Positions 26,606 through 35,812 of a stretch of DNA of 64,000 nucleotides are shown here, one piece after another. A program made the position numbers and the translations under genes. The DNA comes from Candidatus Poribacteria bacterium (lineage in GTDB: Bacteria > Poribacteria > WGA-4E > PCPOR2b). The stretch's first letter is position 1. Every line of letters starts with the position of its first letter. The notes below the pieces were generated by a model. The model saw nothing but the letters and a program-made list of their open reading frames with translations. It searched no databases and was not told the origin of the DNA. Where the stretch lies: positions 1 to 64,000 of the forward strand of contig JAJECO010000033.1 of NCBI GenBank assembly GCA_022822005.1, in the 5' to 3' direction.

Positions 26606-27760
26606 TTAAAACCGAGACAGTTGAAAATGTGCGATGTTTTCCGAAGTTTCACCGGTTAAGATAAGCGCAGCAATCTCACGGGCGGTAATGGGAGTAAGCA
26701 GGATGCCGTTGCGGTAGTGGCCTGTCGCCATGATGAGATTTTCAACGCCCGTCTCGCCCAGAATCGGCGCGTTATCTCGACTACCGGGACGCAGACCCGC
26801 CCAAGTCTCAATAACAGGAAGGTCATATATTCCCGGAACAGCCTCCCAAGTACCTCGAAGGAGTTCAAATAAGCCACCTGCCGTCAATCGTGTGTCGAAG
26901 CCCATCTCTTCGCTCGTTGCGCCAATCACCAAGCGACCATCATCCTTGGGAACGAGATAGACATCCGTCGGATACTTGGCACGCGGTGCACGGATGACCT
27001 TTTCCAGAACAATTCCTTCCTCCATCTGTAACGCGAGCATTTGCCCTTTGACAGGACGGACAGGCGGTTGCACCGCTTCTGGTAAGCCATCAATGTCGTT
27101 CGACCAGCAGCCCGCCGCCAACACAATGACATCAGCTTCTTCCAAATTGTCTTTGACCCAAATCCCTTTAGCTTTTCCGTCGACGATCTCAATTTTGCCC
27201 ACGGATGTGTCTTCGTGTAATATCCCGTCTGCGTTCTGATAAGCCCTGATCAGCGCTTCAACCATCGCTCGGTTGTCAACCTGATGGTCATCCTTGCTCC
27301 AAATGGCTGCAGTAATCTTAGGAGAGAGCAGCGGTTCCATCTCACGGGCTTCCCTACCAGTAATCCACTCCACTTTCAGATCCAAGAGTTTTTGGGATTC
27401 GTAAAGGTGTTCCAACTCGCGTGCGTCGTCCCGATCTACCCCGACGATGAGTGTCCCTTCTGCCCGGTAGCCGACGTTCATCCGGCTGTCAGTCTCTAAC
27501 TCGGCAACCCACTCAGGGTACATCCGACAACTCTGAACGCCCATGTTGAGAAGTTCGCGTTCCTCAAAGTGCACTTCTGCGTGCGGTGCTAACATCCCTG
27601 CGGCTGCCCAAGATGCAGCGCGCCCCGCTTGATTTCGTTCATAAATTGAGACAGTGCAGCCTGCTTTTGCTAACTGCCAGCCGATACCGAGTCCAATTAC
27701 CCCGCCACCCACAATAATTACACGTTGATTTAAATGTGTTTTGCTGATTGGTATAGTCAT
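26606..27760 (-). CDS. thiO: Glycine oxidase ThiO
   Basis: 384 residues. It oxidises glycine to iminoacetate (dehydroglycine) for thiazole formation. The FAD site is V-I-I-V-G-G-G-V-I-G-L-G-I-G at the N-terminus, and the late motif G-L-R-P-G-S-R-D-N-A-P-I-L-G plus A-T-G-H-Y-R-N-G-I-L-L-T is typical of ThiO. The upstream region up to rpsA has small hairpins (such as gggaaa/tttccc) but no TPP riboswitch consensus that I can find. It is first in thiO-thiS-thiG. Confidence 0.94.
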   Translation of the reverse strand: MTIPISKTHLNQRVIIVGGGVIGLGIGWQLAKAGCTVSIYERNQAGRAASWAAAGMLAPHAEVHFEERELLNMGVQSCRMYPEWVAELETDSRMNVGYRAEGTLIVGVDRDDARELEHLYESQKLLDLKVEWITGREAREMEPLLSPKITAAIWSKDDHQVDNRAMVEALIRAYQNADGILHEDTSVGKIEIVDGKAKGIWVKDNLEEADVIVLAAGCWSNDIDGLPEAVQPPVRPVKGQMLALQMEEGIVLEKVIRAPRAKYPTDVYLVPKDDGRLVIGATSEEMGFDTRLTAGGLFELLRGTWEAVPGIYDLPVIETWAGLRPGSRDNAPILGETGVENLIMATGHYRNGILLTPITAREIAALILTGETSENIAHFQLSRF

Positions 27761-27894
27761 AGACAGGCTTCCAAGCTGTTGCTTAGTCAGGGAAAACTTT
27801 CCCGGAAACGCAGACTACTGCACAGCGCAGTCTCCCTAATTTTAGCGCACTTTTACCCCCTCTGCAATGAAAAAATTTCTATTTGGAAATTCCG

Positions 27895-27924
27895 TTGCGT
27901 CTTTCTGCCCAGTTGTGCTATACT
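27895..27924 (+). promoter_or_regulatory. Probable rpsA promoter
   Basis: TTGCGT (27895-27900), 18-base spacer, TATACT (27919-27924). It precedes rpsA by about 130 bases and lies in the divergent gap with thiO. Confidence 0.6.
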
Positions 27925-27985
27925 ATATATATGCTTAACCTATGTCAGAAGTTTGACCCAGATAGGTCGTTACTGACCCTAGAAA

Positions 27986-28005
27986 AGGAGGAGCTGGTGA
28001 ATTAA
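27986..28005 (+). promoter_or_regulatory. Strong ribosome site with two-codon mini-ORF ahead of rpsA
   Basis: AGGAGG at 27986-27991 is followed after a 5-base spacer by GTG AAT TAA (27997-28005). The real rpsA start (ATG 28056) has no comparable site. This may be a leader mini-ORF, or a ribosome loading site used for S1 autoregulation. Confidence 0.4.
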
Positions 28006-28055
28006 ATCTATCAAATCTAGTGCCGTTATTGAGTTTGAATAGAGCCAGTTACGTG

Positions 28056-30137
28056 ATGAACGAGGATTCAAAAAAGGAACAGGAAACAACGGATCAGCCC
28101 ACGGTCGAAGTGGAAGCCACTGATGCAGTTGCAACTGAGGAGGAACTGGACACCTCTCCAGTGAGCGACGACAACCAGTCGGAGGAGCGACCTGCGGAAG
28201 CAGATCAGCCACAAGACGAGCGGCAGGACGCACCGTCAACGAAGGAGACAGAGGCTGATGGCGAGGAGACCTCTCTGTCTGAAGATGGAGCGGACGCAGC
28301 CGAGACGGCCGATGAGGCTTCCTCTGTTGATGAATCGGCAGCAGTAGAAGCATCCGCTGAGGCATCGGAAACAACTCCAGACCTTGTGGAAGTCGAATCC
28401 CTGGAAGAGGCTTATGATAATTCCCTCAAAGCTTTTTCGGAGGGCGAAATTGTCAAGGGTACTGTGATTAACGTCGACCATGACGAAGTTATGATTGATA
28501 TTGGGTTCAAGTCAGAAGGGTATATCCCGGTATCGGAGTTCCCAATTGGGGAGAAAAGTGCACCTCCCGTAAATGTCGGTGACCAGATCGATGTGTACAT
28601 TGTCCGGAGAGAAGATTCCGAAGGTCAACTTGTCCTATCCAAGGAAATCGCTGACCAGAAACTGGTTTGGGACGAAATTACTGAGGCGTATGAAGCGGAG
28701 CAGGTAGTGACCGGAACCGTCGTGCAGCGCATTAAGGGTGGGCTGCAAGTAGACCTTGGTAAGCTACGCGCCTTCCTGCCGGCGTCTCAGGTGGAATTGC
28801 GACCTCCACAAGATTTTGACCAATATATCGGTCAGACACTTGAAGCCAAGGTTGTTAAATTGAGCAAGCGTCGCCGCAATATTGTCCTGTCACGCCGCGT
28901 GATCCTCGAGGAAGAGTTAGCAGCACAAAAGACTGCTCTCTTTGAGAACATCGAAACCAGCCAGGTGCGACCAGGGGTTGTAAAGAGTATCACGACCTTT
29001 GGGGCGTTTGTTGATCTTGGTGGTATTGATGGCTTACTCCACAAAACAGATATGTCGTGGCGTCGAGTCAATCATCCCTCCGAGGTTGTTGCTGTGGGAG
29101 ATGAGATAGAGGTGATGGTTATCTCTGTTGACCGCGATACGGAGAAGGTCTCTCTCGGGTTAAAACAGAAAACCTTGGATCCATGGGAGTCGGTCGAAGA
29201 AAAATATCCCACTGGCTCCACCGTTACAGGGAAAGTAGTGGGCATTGTCAACTACGGGGCATTTCTGGAGTTGGAAGAGGGGGTTGAAGGGCTCATCCAT
29301 ATCTCTGAGATGTCGTGGACCCGGCGAAACATTGCCCCGTCGAAGGTTGTTGCAAAGGACGATGTCATCGACGCAGTTGTTCTGGATATCGACAAGAATA
29401 ATCAGAAGCTTTCTCTCGGATTGAAGCAACTGCACCCCAACCCTTGGGAGCTGTTGGAGACAAAATACCCTGTCGGCACAAAACTCACAGGCCGCGTGCG
29501 AAATCTCACTAATTTTGGTGCCTTCGTCGAAATCGAGGAAGGAATCGATGGTCTGATCCATATTTCCGACCTATCGTGGCTAAAGCGAATTGTTGATCCT
29601 CGCGAGGTCCTTAAGGAAGGTGACGAAGTTGAAGTCATGGTTCTAAGCATTGACCCAGCACAACAGAAGATTTCTCTCGGGTTGAAGCAGATTGAACCTG
29701 ACCCGTGGATAGAAGTTCCCAATAAATACAAAATTGGATCGGTCGTCCGCGGTAAGGTTGTGAACATTACCAGCTTTGGTGTGTTTGCACAACTTGAAGA
29801 TGATATCGAAGGGCTAATCCATATCTCTGAATTGGCTGAGCAACGTATCGAAAGACCAGAAGACATTGTCTCCGTTGGTCAGGAATTGGATCTGAAAGTC
29901 ATTCACTTAGATCCGACCGAACGCCGAATCGGGTTGTCCCTAAAAGCTGCACAGGCTGAACAAGATCGTGCAACCATCACTCAATACGAGCAGGAACAGG
30001 AAGTGCGTTCACAGGCGCAAGAAAAGGATCGGGAGGAACTGACTGCGTTTGGAGGGTTGTTAAAAGAAGAACTAAATCGATCCGGGTCTGAAGATACCAC
30101 CGAGGAAGAACCGGAAGAGGCTTCCAAAGAAAATTAA
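28056..30137 (+). CDS. rpsA: Ribosomal protein S1
   Basis: 693 residues from ATG 28056; in-frame starts at 28020 and 28053 are possible. S1 helps mRNAs with weak ribosome sites reach the 30S subunit. An unusual acidic, Glu/Ala/Thr-rich N-terminal extension covers about residues 1-115. Six S1 OB-fold repeats follow: the first two are the diverged ribosome-docking type (G-x-V-I-N-V-D-H-D, G-T-V-V-Q-R-I-K-G-G), and the next four carry F-G-A-F-V-x-L or close variants and G-L-I-H-I-S. A short acidic tail ends the protein. No cmk gene precedes it, unlike in many bacteria. Confidence 0.95.
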   Translation: MNEDSKKEQETTDQPTVEVEATDAVATEEELDTSPVSDDNQSEERPAEADQPQDERQDAPSTKETEADGEETSLSEDGADAAETADEASSVDESAAVEASAEASETTPDLVEVESLEEAYDNSLKAFSEGEIVKGTVINVDHDEVMIDIGFKSEGYIPVSEFPIGEKSAPPVNVGDQIDVYIVRREDSEGQLVLSKEIADQKLVWDEITEAYEAEQVVTGTVVQRIKGGLQVDLGKLRAFLPASQVELRPPQDFDQYIGQTLEAKVVKLSKRRRNIVLSRRVILEEELAAQKTALFENIETSQVRPGVVKSITTFGAFVDLGGIDGLLHKTDMSWRRVNHPSEVVAVGDEIEVMVISVDRDTEKVSLGLKQKTLDPWESVEEKYPTGSTVTGKVVGIVNYGAFLELEEGVEGLIHISEMSWTRRNIAPSKVVAKDDVIDAVVLDIDKNNQKLSLGLKQLHPNPWELLETKYPVGTKLTGRVRNLTNFGAFVEIEEGIDGLIHISDLSWLKRIVDPREVLKEGDEVEVMVLSIDPAQQKISLGLKQIEPDPWIEVPNKYKIGSVVRGKVVNITSFGVFAQLEDDIEGLIHISELAEQRIERPEDIVSVGQELDLKVIHLDPTERRIGLSLKAAQAEQDRATITQYEQEQEVRSQAQEKDREELTAFGGLLKEELNRSGSEDTTEEEPEEASKEN

Positions 30138-30154
30138 CACGTATGCATTCAGAA

Positions 30155-30198
30155 AAGTAAGATTGCGCTCCCTTGTCAAACGGAGGGCAATCTTACTA
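30155..30198. terminator. Hairpin after rpsA
   Basis: Arms agtaagattgc (30156-30166) and gcaatcttact (30187-30197) are exact reverse complements, with further ctcc/ggag pairing inside. The hairpin starts 19 bases after the rpsA stop. The following bases are not a T-run, so it may end or protect the transcript. Confidence 0.6.
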
Positions 30199-30199
30199 C

Positions 30200-30229
30200 T
30201 TGAACCTTCGTATTAGCCTAAGGTATAAA
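30200..30229 (+). promoter_or_regulatory. Possible metK promoter
   Basis: TTGAAC (30200-30205), 18-base spacer, TATAAA (30224-30229), placed right after the rpsA hairpin. If used, it gives metK a leader of about 590 bases. Confidence 0.45.
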
Positions 30230-30822
30230 TTGCTATCGCCTAGCTCTATAATAGATTTTGATGATGGTAATCTGCCGTTCAGCGGTTACAATGAGGCATG
30301 AAACGTAATTTTCTCCTTTCACGCTTCATATTTCATTTATGGATGCGGCGATTGTCAAATTGCGCACAGGCTATGCGATAGGATGATATGATTTCGTATA
30401 TGTATCCAAGACCTTACCATTATCTTTCCCCTGTTGCTAAAACCTTACACGGTTAGCAACAAATGGCTAGCATCGCTTCTCTATCGCCTGCGCTTGCTGG
30501 CACGTATAACCTATCACGCCTCATGTTAGTCCGTCCGTGGCTAGGTCAGCCATCCAAAATGGCGGCAGTTGAGTTGGCAGACTTTCTCAAGAATTGGTGA
30601 TAGGGTACTACCCTCTCCAGCAATACCCGCTCAGATCGTTGGAAATCCCTAATAACTGCTAAGGATTTCTCATGCTGCCTGATTGGAGAGAGGAAGGGAT
30701 ATATTTAACCTTGGCACACATTAGCCACGGTTAGCTTGAGGTTTTGTGATGCTCAAAAAACAGGGTTTTCGAAGAATTGTTGATACATCGAATATAAAAG
30801 TATTAAATCAGGAGAAACTCAA
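30230..30822 (+). other. Long metK leader with clustered stem-loops (candidate structured RNA)
   Basis: No gene is seen here. Stems visible by eye include tgttgctaa/ttagcaaca (30432-30440 with 30453-30461) and cctatcac/gtgatagg (30510-30517 with 30597-30604), which encloses gccat/atggc. Also present are agggta-c-taccct (about 30602-30614), and ctctcc/ggagag (30613-30618 with 30685-30690), which encloses gaaatcc/ggatttc (30642-30648 with 30663-30669). It does not match the SAM-I, SAM-II or SAH riboswitch consensus that I know. The whole lies in front of metK. Confidence 0.45.
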
Positions 30823-31977
30823 TTGGCTCAAAACTATGTATTTACCTCTGAATCTGTAACTGAAGGACACCCCGACAAACTTGCAGACCAGATCTCTGAC
30901 GCCGTGCTCGACGCGGTGATGGCAGAAGATCCGATGGGGCGTGTTGCCTGCGAAACGCTAGTAACAACCGGGCTCGCACTAATCACCGGTGAAATGACGA
31001 CCTCTGCCAATTTTATTGATATTCCTGCCCTTGTTCGTCACACTATCCAACAGGTCGGCTATGTTAAAGCAACCTATGGGTTTGACTATGAACACTGTGC
31101 GCTGTTAACGGCAATTGATGAACAATCGCCTGACATTGCGATGGGCGTGGATCGGCTTGGTGCTGGAGATCAAGGGATGATGTTTGGCTATGCTTGCCGC
31201 GAAACAGCGGAGCTAATGCCGATGCCGATTATACTGGCGCATAAACTGACCCGCCGTCTGGCACGGGCGCGGAAAGAGGGTATATTGAACTTCCTAAGGC
31301 CCGACGGGAAGTCGCAGGTGACCGTTGAATATGCCGATGGACAACCCCTACACGTTAATACTGTCGTGATTTCTACCCAACATGCACCCGAGGTGACGAC
31401 TGACGAACTCAGGGAAGCCGTTATTGAGGAAGTGATTAAACCCACTATTCCTGAAGAACTGCGTCAGAAGCCATCCGACATCATCTACCATGTCAATCCC
31501 ACAGGGCGCTTTGTTGTCGGTGGGCCCCAGGGCGATTGTGGACTCACGGGTCGAAAGATTATCGCAGATACCTATGGAGGCATGGGACGGCACGGCGGTG
31601 GAGCTTTTTCCGGAAAAGATCCGACGAAAGTGGATCGGAGCGCTGCATATGCGGCGCGCCACGTTGCGAAAAACATCGTCGCAGCTGAACTGGCGGAGCG
31701 GTGTGAAGTCCAGCTGTCCTACGCCATCGGTGTTGTAGAACCGATTTCGATTATGCTAGATACATTTGGCACAGGTGTGGTCCCCGATGAAAAACTGACG
31801 CAACTTGTAGAGAAACATTTCGATCTGACGCCAGCCGGAATTATCGAACGCCTTGAACTCCGGAAACCCATTTACTCGGCAACAGCTGCTTATGGCCACT
31901 TTGGACGTGAAGAGCCGGGGTTCACGTGGGAATTAACGGACTATGCAGATCTGCTAAAGTCTGAGGCAGGAGTGTAG
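30823..31977 (+). CDS. metK: S-adenosylmethionine synthase
   Basis: 384 residues, full length, with a TTG start and an AGGAG site 8 bases upstream. It makes SAM from methionine and ATP. The N-terminal [19 protein letters not shown] motif (catalytic His and Mg site), [11 protein letters not shown] and [17 protein letters not shown] are all present. It is the first gene of a methyl-cycle operon with ahcY 12 bp downstream. Confidence 0.97.
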   Translation: MAQNYVFTSESVTEGHPDKLADQISDAVLDAVMAEDPMGRVACETLVTTGLALITGEMTTSANFIDIPALVRHTIQQVGYVKATYGFDYEHCALLTAIDEQSPDIAMGVDRLGAGDQGMMFGYACRETAELMPMPIILAHKLTRRLARARKEGILNFLRPDGKSQVTVEYADGQPLHVNTVVISTQHAPEVTTDELREAVIEEVIKPTIPEELRQKPSDIIYHVNPTGRFVVGGPQGDCGLTGRKIIADTYGGMGRHGGGAFSGKDPTKVDRSAAYAARHVAKNIVAAELAERCEVQLSYAIGVVEPISIMLDTFGTGVVPDEKLTQLVEKHFDLTPAGIIERLELRKPIYSATAAYGHFGREEPGFTWELTDYADLLKSEAGV

Positions 31978-31989
31978 GAGGCGAAACTT

Positions 31990-33252
31990 ATGAATTACGA
32001 CATCAAAGATCAAGGACTGGCAGACGATGGAAAGCGGCGGATTGACTGGGCAGACCGATTCATGCCTGTCCTACGGCTAATTCGCCAACGGTTTGAGCAG
32101 GAGCGTCCGCTTGAAGGTGTGCGGATTTCTGCCTGTTTGCATGTTACGACGGAAACAGCGAACTTAGCCCGAGCACTGAAAGCTGGTGGTGCCGAGGTGC
32201 TGCTATGCGCTTCTAACCCGCTTAGCACGCAGGATGATGTTGCCGCGTCCCTTGTAGCACACGATGGAATCCCCATTTATGCGATCAAAGGGGAGGATAC
32301 TGAGACCTATTACCAGCATATCGATGAAGCGGTCAACTTCAAGCCAGCAATTACAATGGACGATGGTGCGGATTTGGTCTCGCGCCTGCATGCTGAAGAT
32401 ACAAACCCCTCCTACGTGGAAAATGTGTTGGCTGGAACTGAAGAGACAACAACCGGAGTTATCCGCCTCAAGAGTATGGCTACCGAAGGTGTCCTCAGGT
32501 ATCCAATCATCGCTGTGAACGATGCCAAAACTAAGCATTTCTTCGATAATCGCTACGGAACCGGACAGAGCACACTGGACGGGATAATTCGTGCAACCAA
32601 TCTGCTCATCGCTGGAACGACCGTTGTTGTTGCCGGTTACGGTTGGTGCGGGCGGGGATTTGCTGATCGCGCACGGGGCCTCGGCGCAAATGTTATCGTC
32701 GCGGAGGTTGATCCGTTGAACGCCTTGGAAGCAGTGATGGACGGATTCCGCGTTCTGCCCATGGTCCAAGCCGTCACGGAAGCAGATGTGGTTGTTACGC
32801 TTACTGGTAATATGCATGTCTTGCGGCGCGAGCATTTTGAAGCGATGAAGGATGGAGCCATTATCTGTAATTCGGGGCATTTCAACGTTGAGATTAACAT
32901 TCCCGATCTCAAAGATTTAAGCACCGAAGTGAGAATGACACGGGAGTTAGTTGAGGAATACGCTCTCAAGGATGGGCGTAAACTGTATCTCCTTGGTGAA
33001 GGAAGGCTTATCAATCTCGCTGCAGCGGAAGGGCATCCAGCCAGCGTGATGGATATGAGTTTTGCCAATCAAGCGTTGTCTGCGGAGTATGTGGCCCAAA
33101 ACCATGAGCGGATGGAAAACCGCGTCTATGATGTGCCGGAGGAGCTTGACGACTCTATCGCAGCGTTGAAACTACAAGCTCTCGGTGTTGCAATTGATGA
33201 ATTGACCGAAGAGCAGGAAACCTATCTCAATTCTTGGACGATGGGTACTTAA
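31990..33252 (+). CDS. ahcY: Adenosylhomocysteinase
   Basis: 420 residues with an AGGAGG site. It splits S-adenosylhomocysteine into adenosine and homocysteine, relieving inhibition of methyltransferases. [10 protein letters not shown] and the [18 protein letters not shown] segment are active-site signatures; [12 protein letters not shown] is the NAD-binding loop. The length suits the shorter class without the plant-type insert. It is cotranscribed with metK, a small membrane protein and a PfkB kinase. Confidence 0.96.
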   Translation: MNYDIKDQGLADDGKRRIDWADRFMPVLRLIRQRFEQERPLEGVRISACLHVTTETANLARALKAGGAEVLLCASNPLSTQDDVAASLVAHDGIPIYAIKGEDTETYYQHIDEAVNFKPAITMDDGADLVSRLHAEDTNPSYVENVLAGTEETTTGVIRLKSMATEGVLRYPIIAVNDAKTKHFFDNRYGTGQSTLDGIIRATNLLIAGTTVVVAGYGWCGRGFADRARGLGANVIVAEVDPLNALEAVMDGFRVLPMVQAVTEADVVVTLTGNMHVLRREHFEAMKDGAIICNSGHFNVEINIPDLKDLSTEVRMTRELVEEYALKDGRKLYLLGEGRLINLAAAEGHPASVMDMSFANQALSAEYVAQNHERMENRVYDVPEELDDSIAALKLQALGVAIDELTEEQETYLNSWTMGT

Positions 33253-33269
33253 TGCAAGGGGGCTGACTC

Positions 33270-33506
33270 ATGAAAAAATCGGATCTCTGGGAAAGTATCA
33301 TTCTGCTCGTGTCGGCGATTCTGCTTGTACCAATCTGGATGTACAAATCAAATTCGGCGCAACTGTCTGACGGAATGTTCAAGCTATTTCAGATACTGCA
33401 AGTGGTGTTAGTCGTTGTCCTTGTTGCCATCTTGGTTCGGCGTGTTCGGCGTGTCATCACAGCACTACGTGAAAACAAAAACCGTCAGGGACCCTTTCCT
33501 TCCTAA
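33270..33506 (+). CDS. Small membrane protein, two helices
   Basis: 78 residues; two hydrophobic segments at about 9-25 and 40-58, with a basic C-terminal end (R-R-V-R-R-V). It lies between ahcY and the PfkB gene, 17 and 55 bp from them. I recognise no family; the topology suggests both ends in the cytoplasm. Confidence 0.65.
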   Translation: MKKSDLWESIILLVSAILLVPIWMYKSNSAQLSDGMFKLFQILQVVLVVVLVAILVRRVRRVITALRENKNRQGPFPS

Positions 33507-33561
33507 ATCCACTTTCACACGGTAGTAGACTTCAGAGTAGATCTGGTTGCGAGGTTGATTC

Positions 33562-34467
33562 ATGAGTATTTTGGTCGTCGGATCGGTGGGGTTGGATGAT
33601 GTTAAGACCCACGCCGGTAAAGTCGAAAATGCGCTGGGCGGATCAGCTATCTATTTTTCGACAGCAGCGAGTTTCTTCTATGATTCGATTCGGTTGGTCG
33701 CTGTTGTCGGAGATGATTTTCCGCAAGAGCATCTCGATTTCCTGGAGGTACGAGGGATTGGACTCGAAGGCTTGGAACAGATCCAAGATGGCAAAACCTT
33801 CCGTTGGGGCGGAGACTACACAAGCGATCTCAACGCTGCGACGACGCTCTTTACCGATCTGAATGTCTACGGTGACTTCAATCCGAAGCTGCCGGAGGCG
33901 TATAAAGACACTCCCTACGTTTTTCTTGCTAATATCAATCCTGAATTGCAGCTGAATGTGCTTCGGCAGGCGACAACGCCGAAATTGATCGTATGTGATA
34001 CGATGAATCTCTGGATCAACAATAGTCTTGATGCGCTGATGCAAACTTTGAGCGAAGTAGACATCTTAATCCTAAATGATGGGGAAGCGCGCCTGCTAAC
34101 GGGAGAAAGCAACCTAATCCGTGCTGGAAAACAGATTCTCACCTACGGTCCAGATCGGGTTGTTATTAAAAAGGGGGAACACGGGGCGATTTCCTTGACA
34201 GACTCAACCGTCTTCACTGCGCCGGCTTATCCATTAGAATCAGTATCCGACCCCACGGGAGCAGGTGACAGCTTCGCTGGTGGATTCTTGGGGTATCTCG
34301 CTTCTGTTGGAGAGACCTCGGAGGCAACAGTTCGCAAAGCAGTTATCTACGGAGCCGTTGTTGCCTCCTTCAATGTTGAAGATTTCAGTTTGAACCGTCA
34401 GCGCCGATTGACACGATCCGAAATTGAAGACCGCTACCATCAACTGTACGAAGCGGCCCTCTTCTGA
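33562..34467 (+). CDS. PfkB-family kinase, possible adenosine kinase
   Basis: 301 residues. The N-terminal V-V-G-S-V-G-L-D-D and G-G-S-A-I-Y-F-S segments bind the sugar; D-P-T-G-A-G-D-S-F-A-G-G carries catalytic D236 and the anion hole. PfkB enzymes phosphorylate ribose, fructose, nucleosides and similar substrates. The position after metK and ahcY suggests that it phosphorylates the adenosine released by AhcY; ribokinase or another sugar kinase remains possible, because the substrate loop does not decide. The last gene of the run. Confidence 0.8.
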   Translation: MSILVVGSVGLDDVKTHAGKVENALGGSAIYFSTAASFFYDSIRLVAVVGDDFPQEHLDFLEVRGIGLEGLEQIQDGKTFRWGGDYTSDLNAATTLFTDLNVYGDFNPKLPEAYKDTPYVFLANINPELQLNVLRQATTPKLIVCDTMNLWINNSLDALMQTLSEVDILILNDGEARLLTGESNLIRAGKQILTYGPDRVVIKKGEHGAISLTDSTVFTAPAYPLESVSDPTGAGDSFAGGFLGYLASVGETSEATVRKAVIYGAVVASFNVEDFSLNRQRRLTRSEIEDRYHQLYEAALF

Positions 34468-34526
34468 ATCCAAAATCCACGCGGATCACTTCATGCACAG
34501 CGCGCTCCGTCAGAAAACTTTGACAC

Positions 34527-35558
34527 CTACCTCGTCCCTTGCGCGATCAGCACCCACCACGGCATATTGCCTACATCATAAGTTTCCAGAGGATACAGAT
34601 ACCCAGCGTCCGCATCGACTCGGTACGAAGCCAGTCGGTCAGCGGATTCGCCAGCACTGATCAGAAATTTGCCGTTCGGATCAATCCTAAAACAGCGTGG
34701 GGTCTTTTCCGTTGGGAAAAAACCGATAGATTCCAACGAGCCATCAGCGTTGACGGCGTAGCCGGCGAGGCTATCATGCCCCCGGTTCGCGGCGTACATA
34801 AACTTCCCTGAGGGGTGCATCTCCAAACGGGCGCACGAATTACTGCCGTCGTAATCTGTAGGCAGCGTTGAGAGTGTCTGGAAGGCAGTAAGTGTGCCAT
34901 CGGCAGCATTGAATTCATAGGCGGTTACGCTGCTGCCCTGTTCATTGTCCGCATAGACGAAGGGTCGGTTTGGATGGAAGCAGACGTGACGCGGACCATC
35001 TGCGCCTTCAGGGATAACTTGGGGTGTAGAATTGGGCGAGAGGGTGCCAGAAGTAGAGTCAAACTGGAATTGAAAGATCGAATTGGTAGGACATGTGTGA
35101 GACACAAAGACGAATCGGTTTGATGAATCAATAGCGACTCCGTGCGCGTGTTCGCCCGTCGAATATGTATCGCTTGGTTCGTTGCCAAGCGTCCCGTCAT
35201 CCAGCAGAGGATAAACCGTTACCTTGCCAGGGACATAGTAAGGCGTTATCAAATAGTTTCCCGTTCTATCAATCTCAAGGTATGCTGGATCTTCCAGCCC
35301 TGTCACGGTTGTGTTTATCATGTCAAGCTGACCTGTATTTCGGTCAACCTTGAAACTGATGATGTCTCCAGTGGCTCGAATCGCAGCGTAGAGGACATCC
35401 CGCGTCGGATGGATATTCAGTATGCTCGGAGGACTGTAGACCGCGACCTCCCCGTGGGGCGTAAGTGCTCCCGTTTCAGGTGACATATTGAAGATCGAAA
35501 TTTTATTCTCCCCTGCGATGGAGACATATACATATAGGCTTGGCTGTGGTGAATCCAT
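34527..35558 (-). CDS. Lactonase-family seven-bladed beta-propeller protein
   Basis: 343 residues from ATG 35558 (GAGGA site 5 bases upstream). Repeated blades carry N-x-x-I-S-I-F-N-M-S-P-E-T-G-A-L-T-like strands, G-E-H-A-H-G-V-A-I-D, G-P-R-H-V-C-F-H-P-N and M-P-W-W-V at the end. These are features of the YbhE/6-phosphogluconolactonase (Pfam Lactonase) family. It lacks a signal peptide. The true substrate may be 6-phosphogluconolactone or another lactone. Convergent with the PfkB gene. Confidence 0.85.
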   Translation of the reverse strand: MDSPQPSLYVYVSIAGENKISIFNMSPETGALTPHGEVAVYSPPSILNIHPTRDVLYAAIRATGDIISFKVDRNTGQLDMINTTVTGLEDPAYLEIDRTGNYLITPYYVPGKVTVYPLLDDGTLGNEPSDTYSTGEHAHGVAIDSSNRFVFVSHTCPTNSIFQFQFDSTSGTLSPNSTPQVIPEGADGPRHVCFHPNRPFVYADNEQGSSVTAYEFNAADGTLTAFQTLSTLPTDYDGSNSCARLEMHPSGKFMYAANRGHDSLAGYAVNADGSLESIGFFPTEKTPRCFRIDPNGKFLISAGESADRLASYRVDADAGYLYPLETYDVGNMPWWVLIAQGTR

Positions 35559-35745
35559 TCTATTCCTCGTTAGTCCAGAAGTATGCTGTGCAGGCAAGTT
35601 AAATTGCTGATAGCAGAAAAAGAGATTGTTGGGATTTTATTCAATCATCGCCTACCTGTCAAGGATTTTTCCCTTCGGTTCCACATCGAAGGTTTTTACT
35701 CCACCAATCCTTACTGCCCAGTGATTCATCAAGGTTGATTCGTAG

Positions 35746-35765
35746 GGAATGCAGATCTGCATTCC
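35746..35765. promoter_or_regulatory. Perfect 20-bp palindrome, possible operator
   Basis: Half-sites ggaatgcaga/tctgcattcc (35746-35755 and 35756-35765) are exact reverse complements with no spacer. It lies 47 bases before the dehydrogenase start at 35813. The form suits a dimeric repressor (LacI or GntR type). The surrounding 215-bp gap holds no gene. Confidence 0.5.
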
Positions 35766-35812
35766 ACTCGCTCTTGCCAAAAAAAACTTGCTTCTCAACT
35801 TAGGAGGATACG

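Noticed and set aside
27761-27900. TPP riboswitch ahead of thiO
   Set aside because: The conserved CTGAGA and related elements are not found on the minus strand; only small unrelated hairpins are present.
30290-30340. SAM-I riboswitch remnant (ATGAAAC) before metK
   Set aside because: Only a short piece of the consensus matches, and similar tgaaacgtgaaac-like strings occur elsewhere (about 53107-53130).
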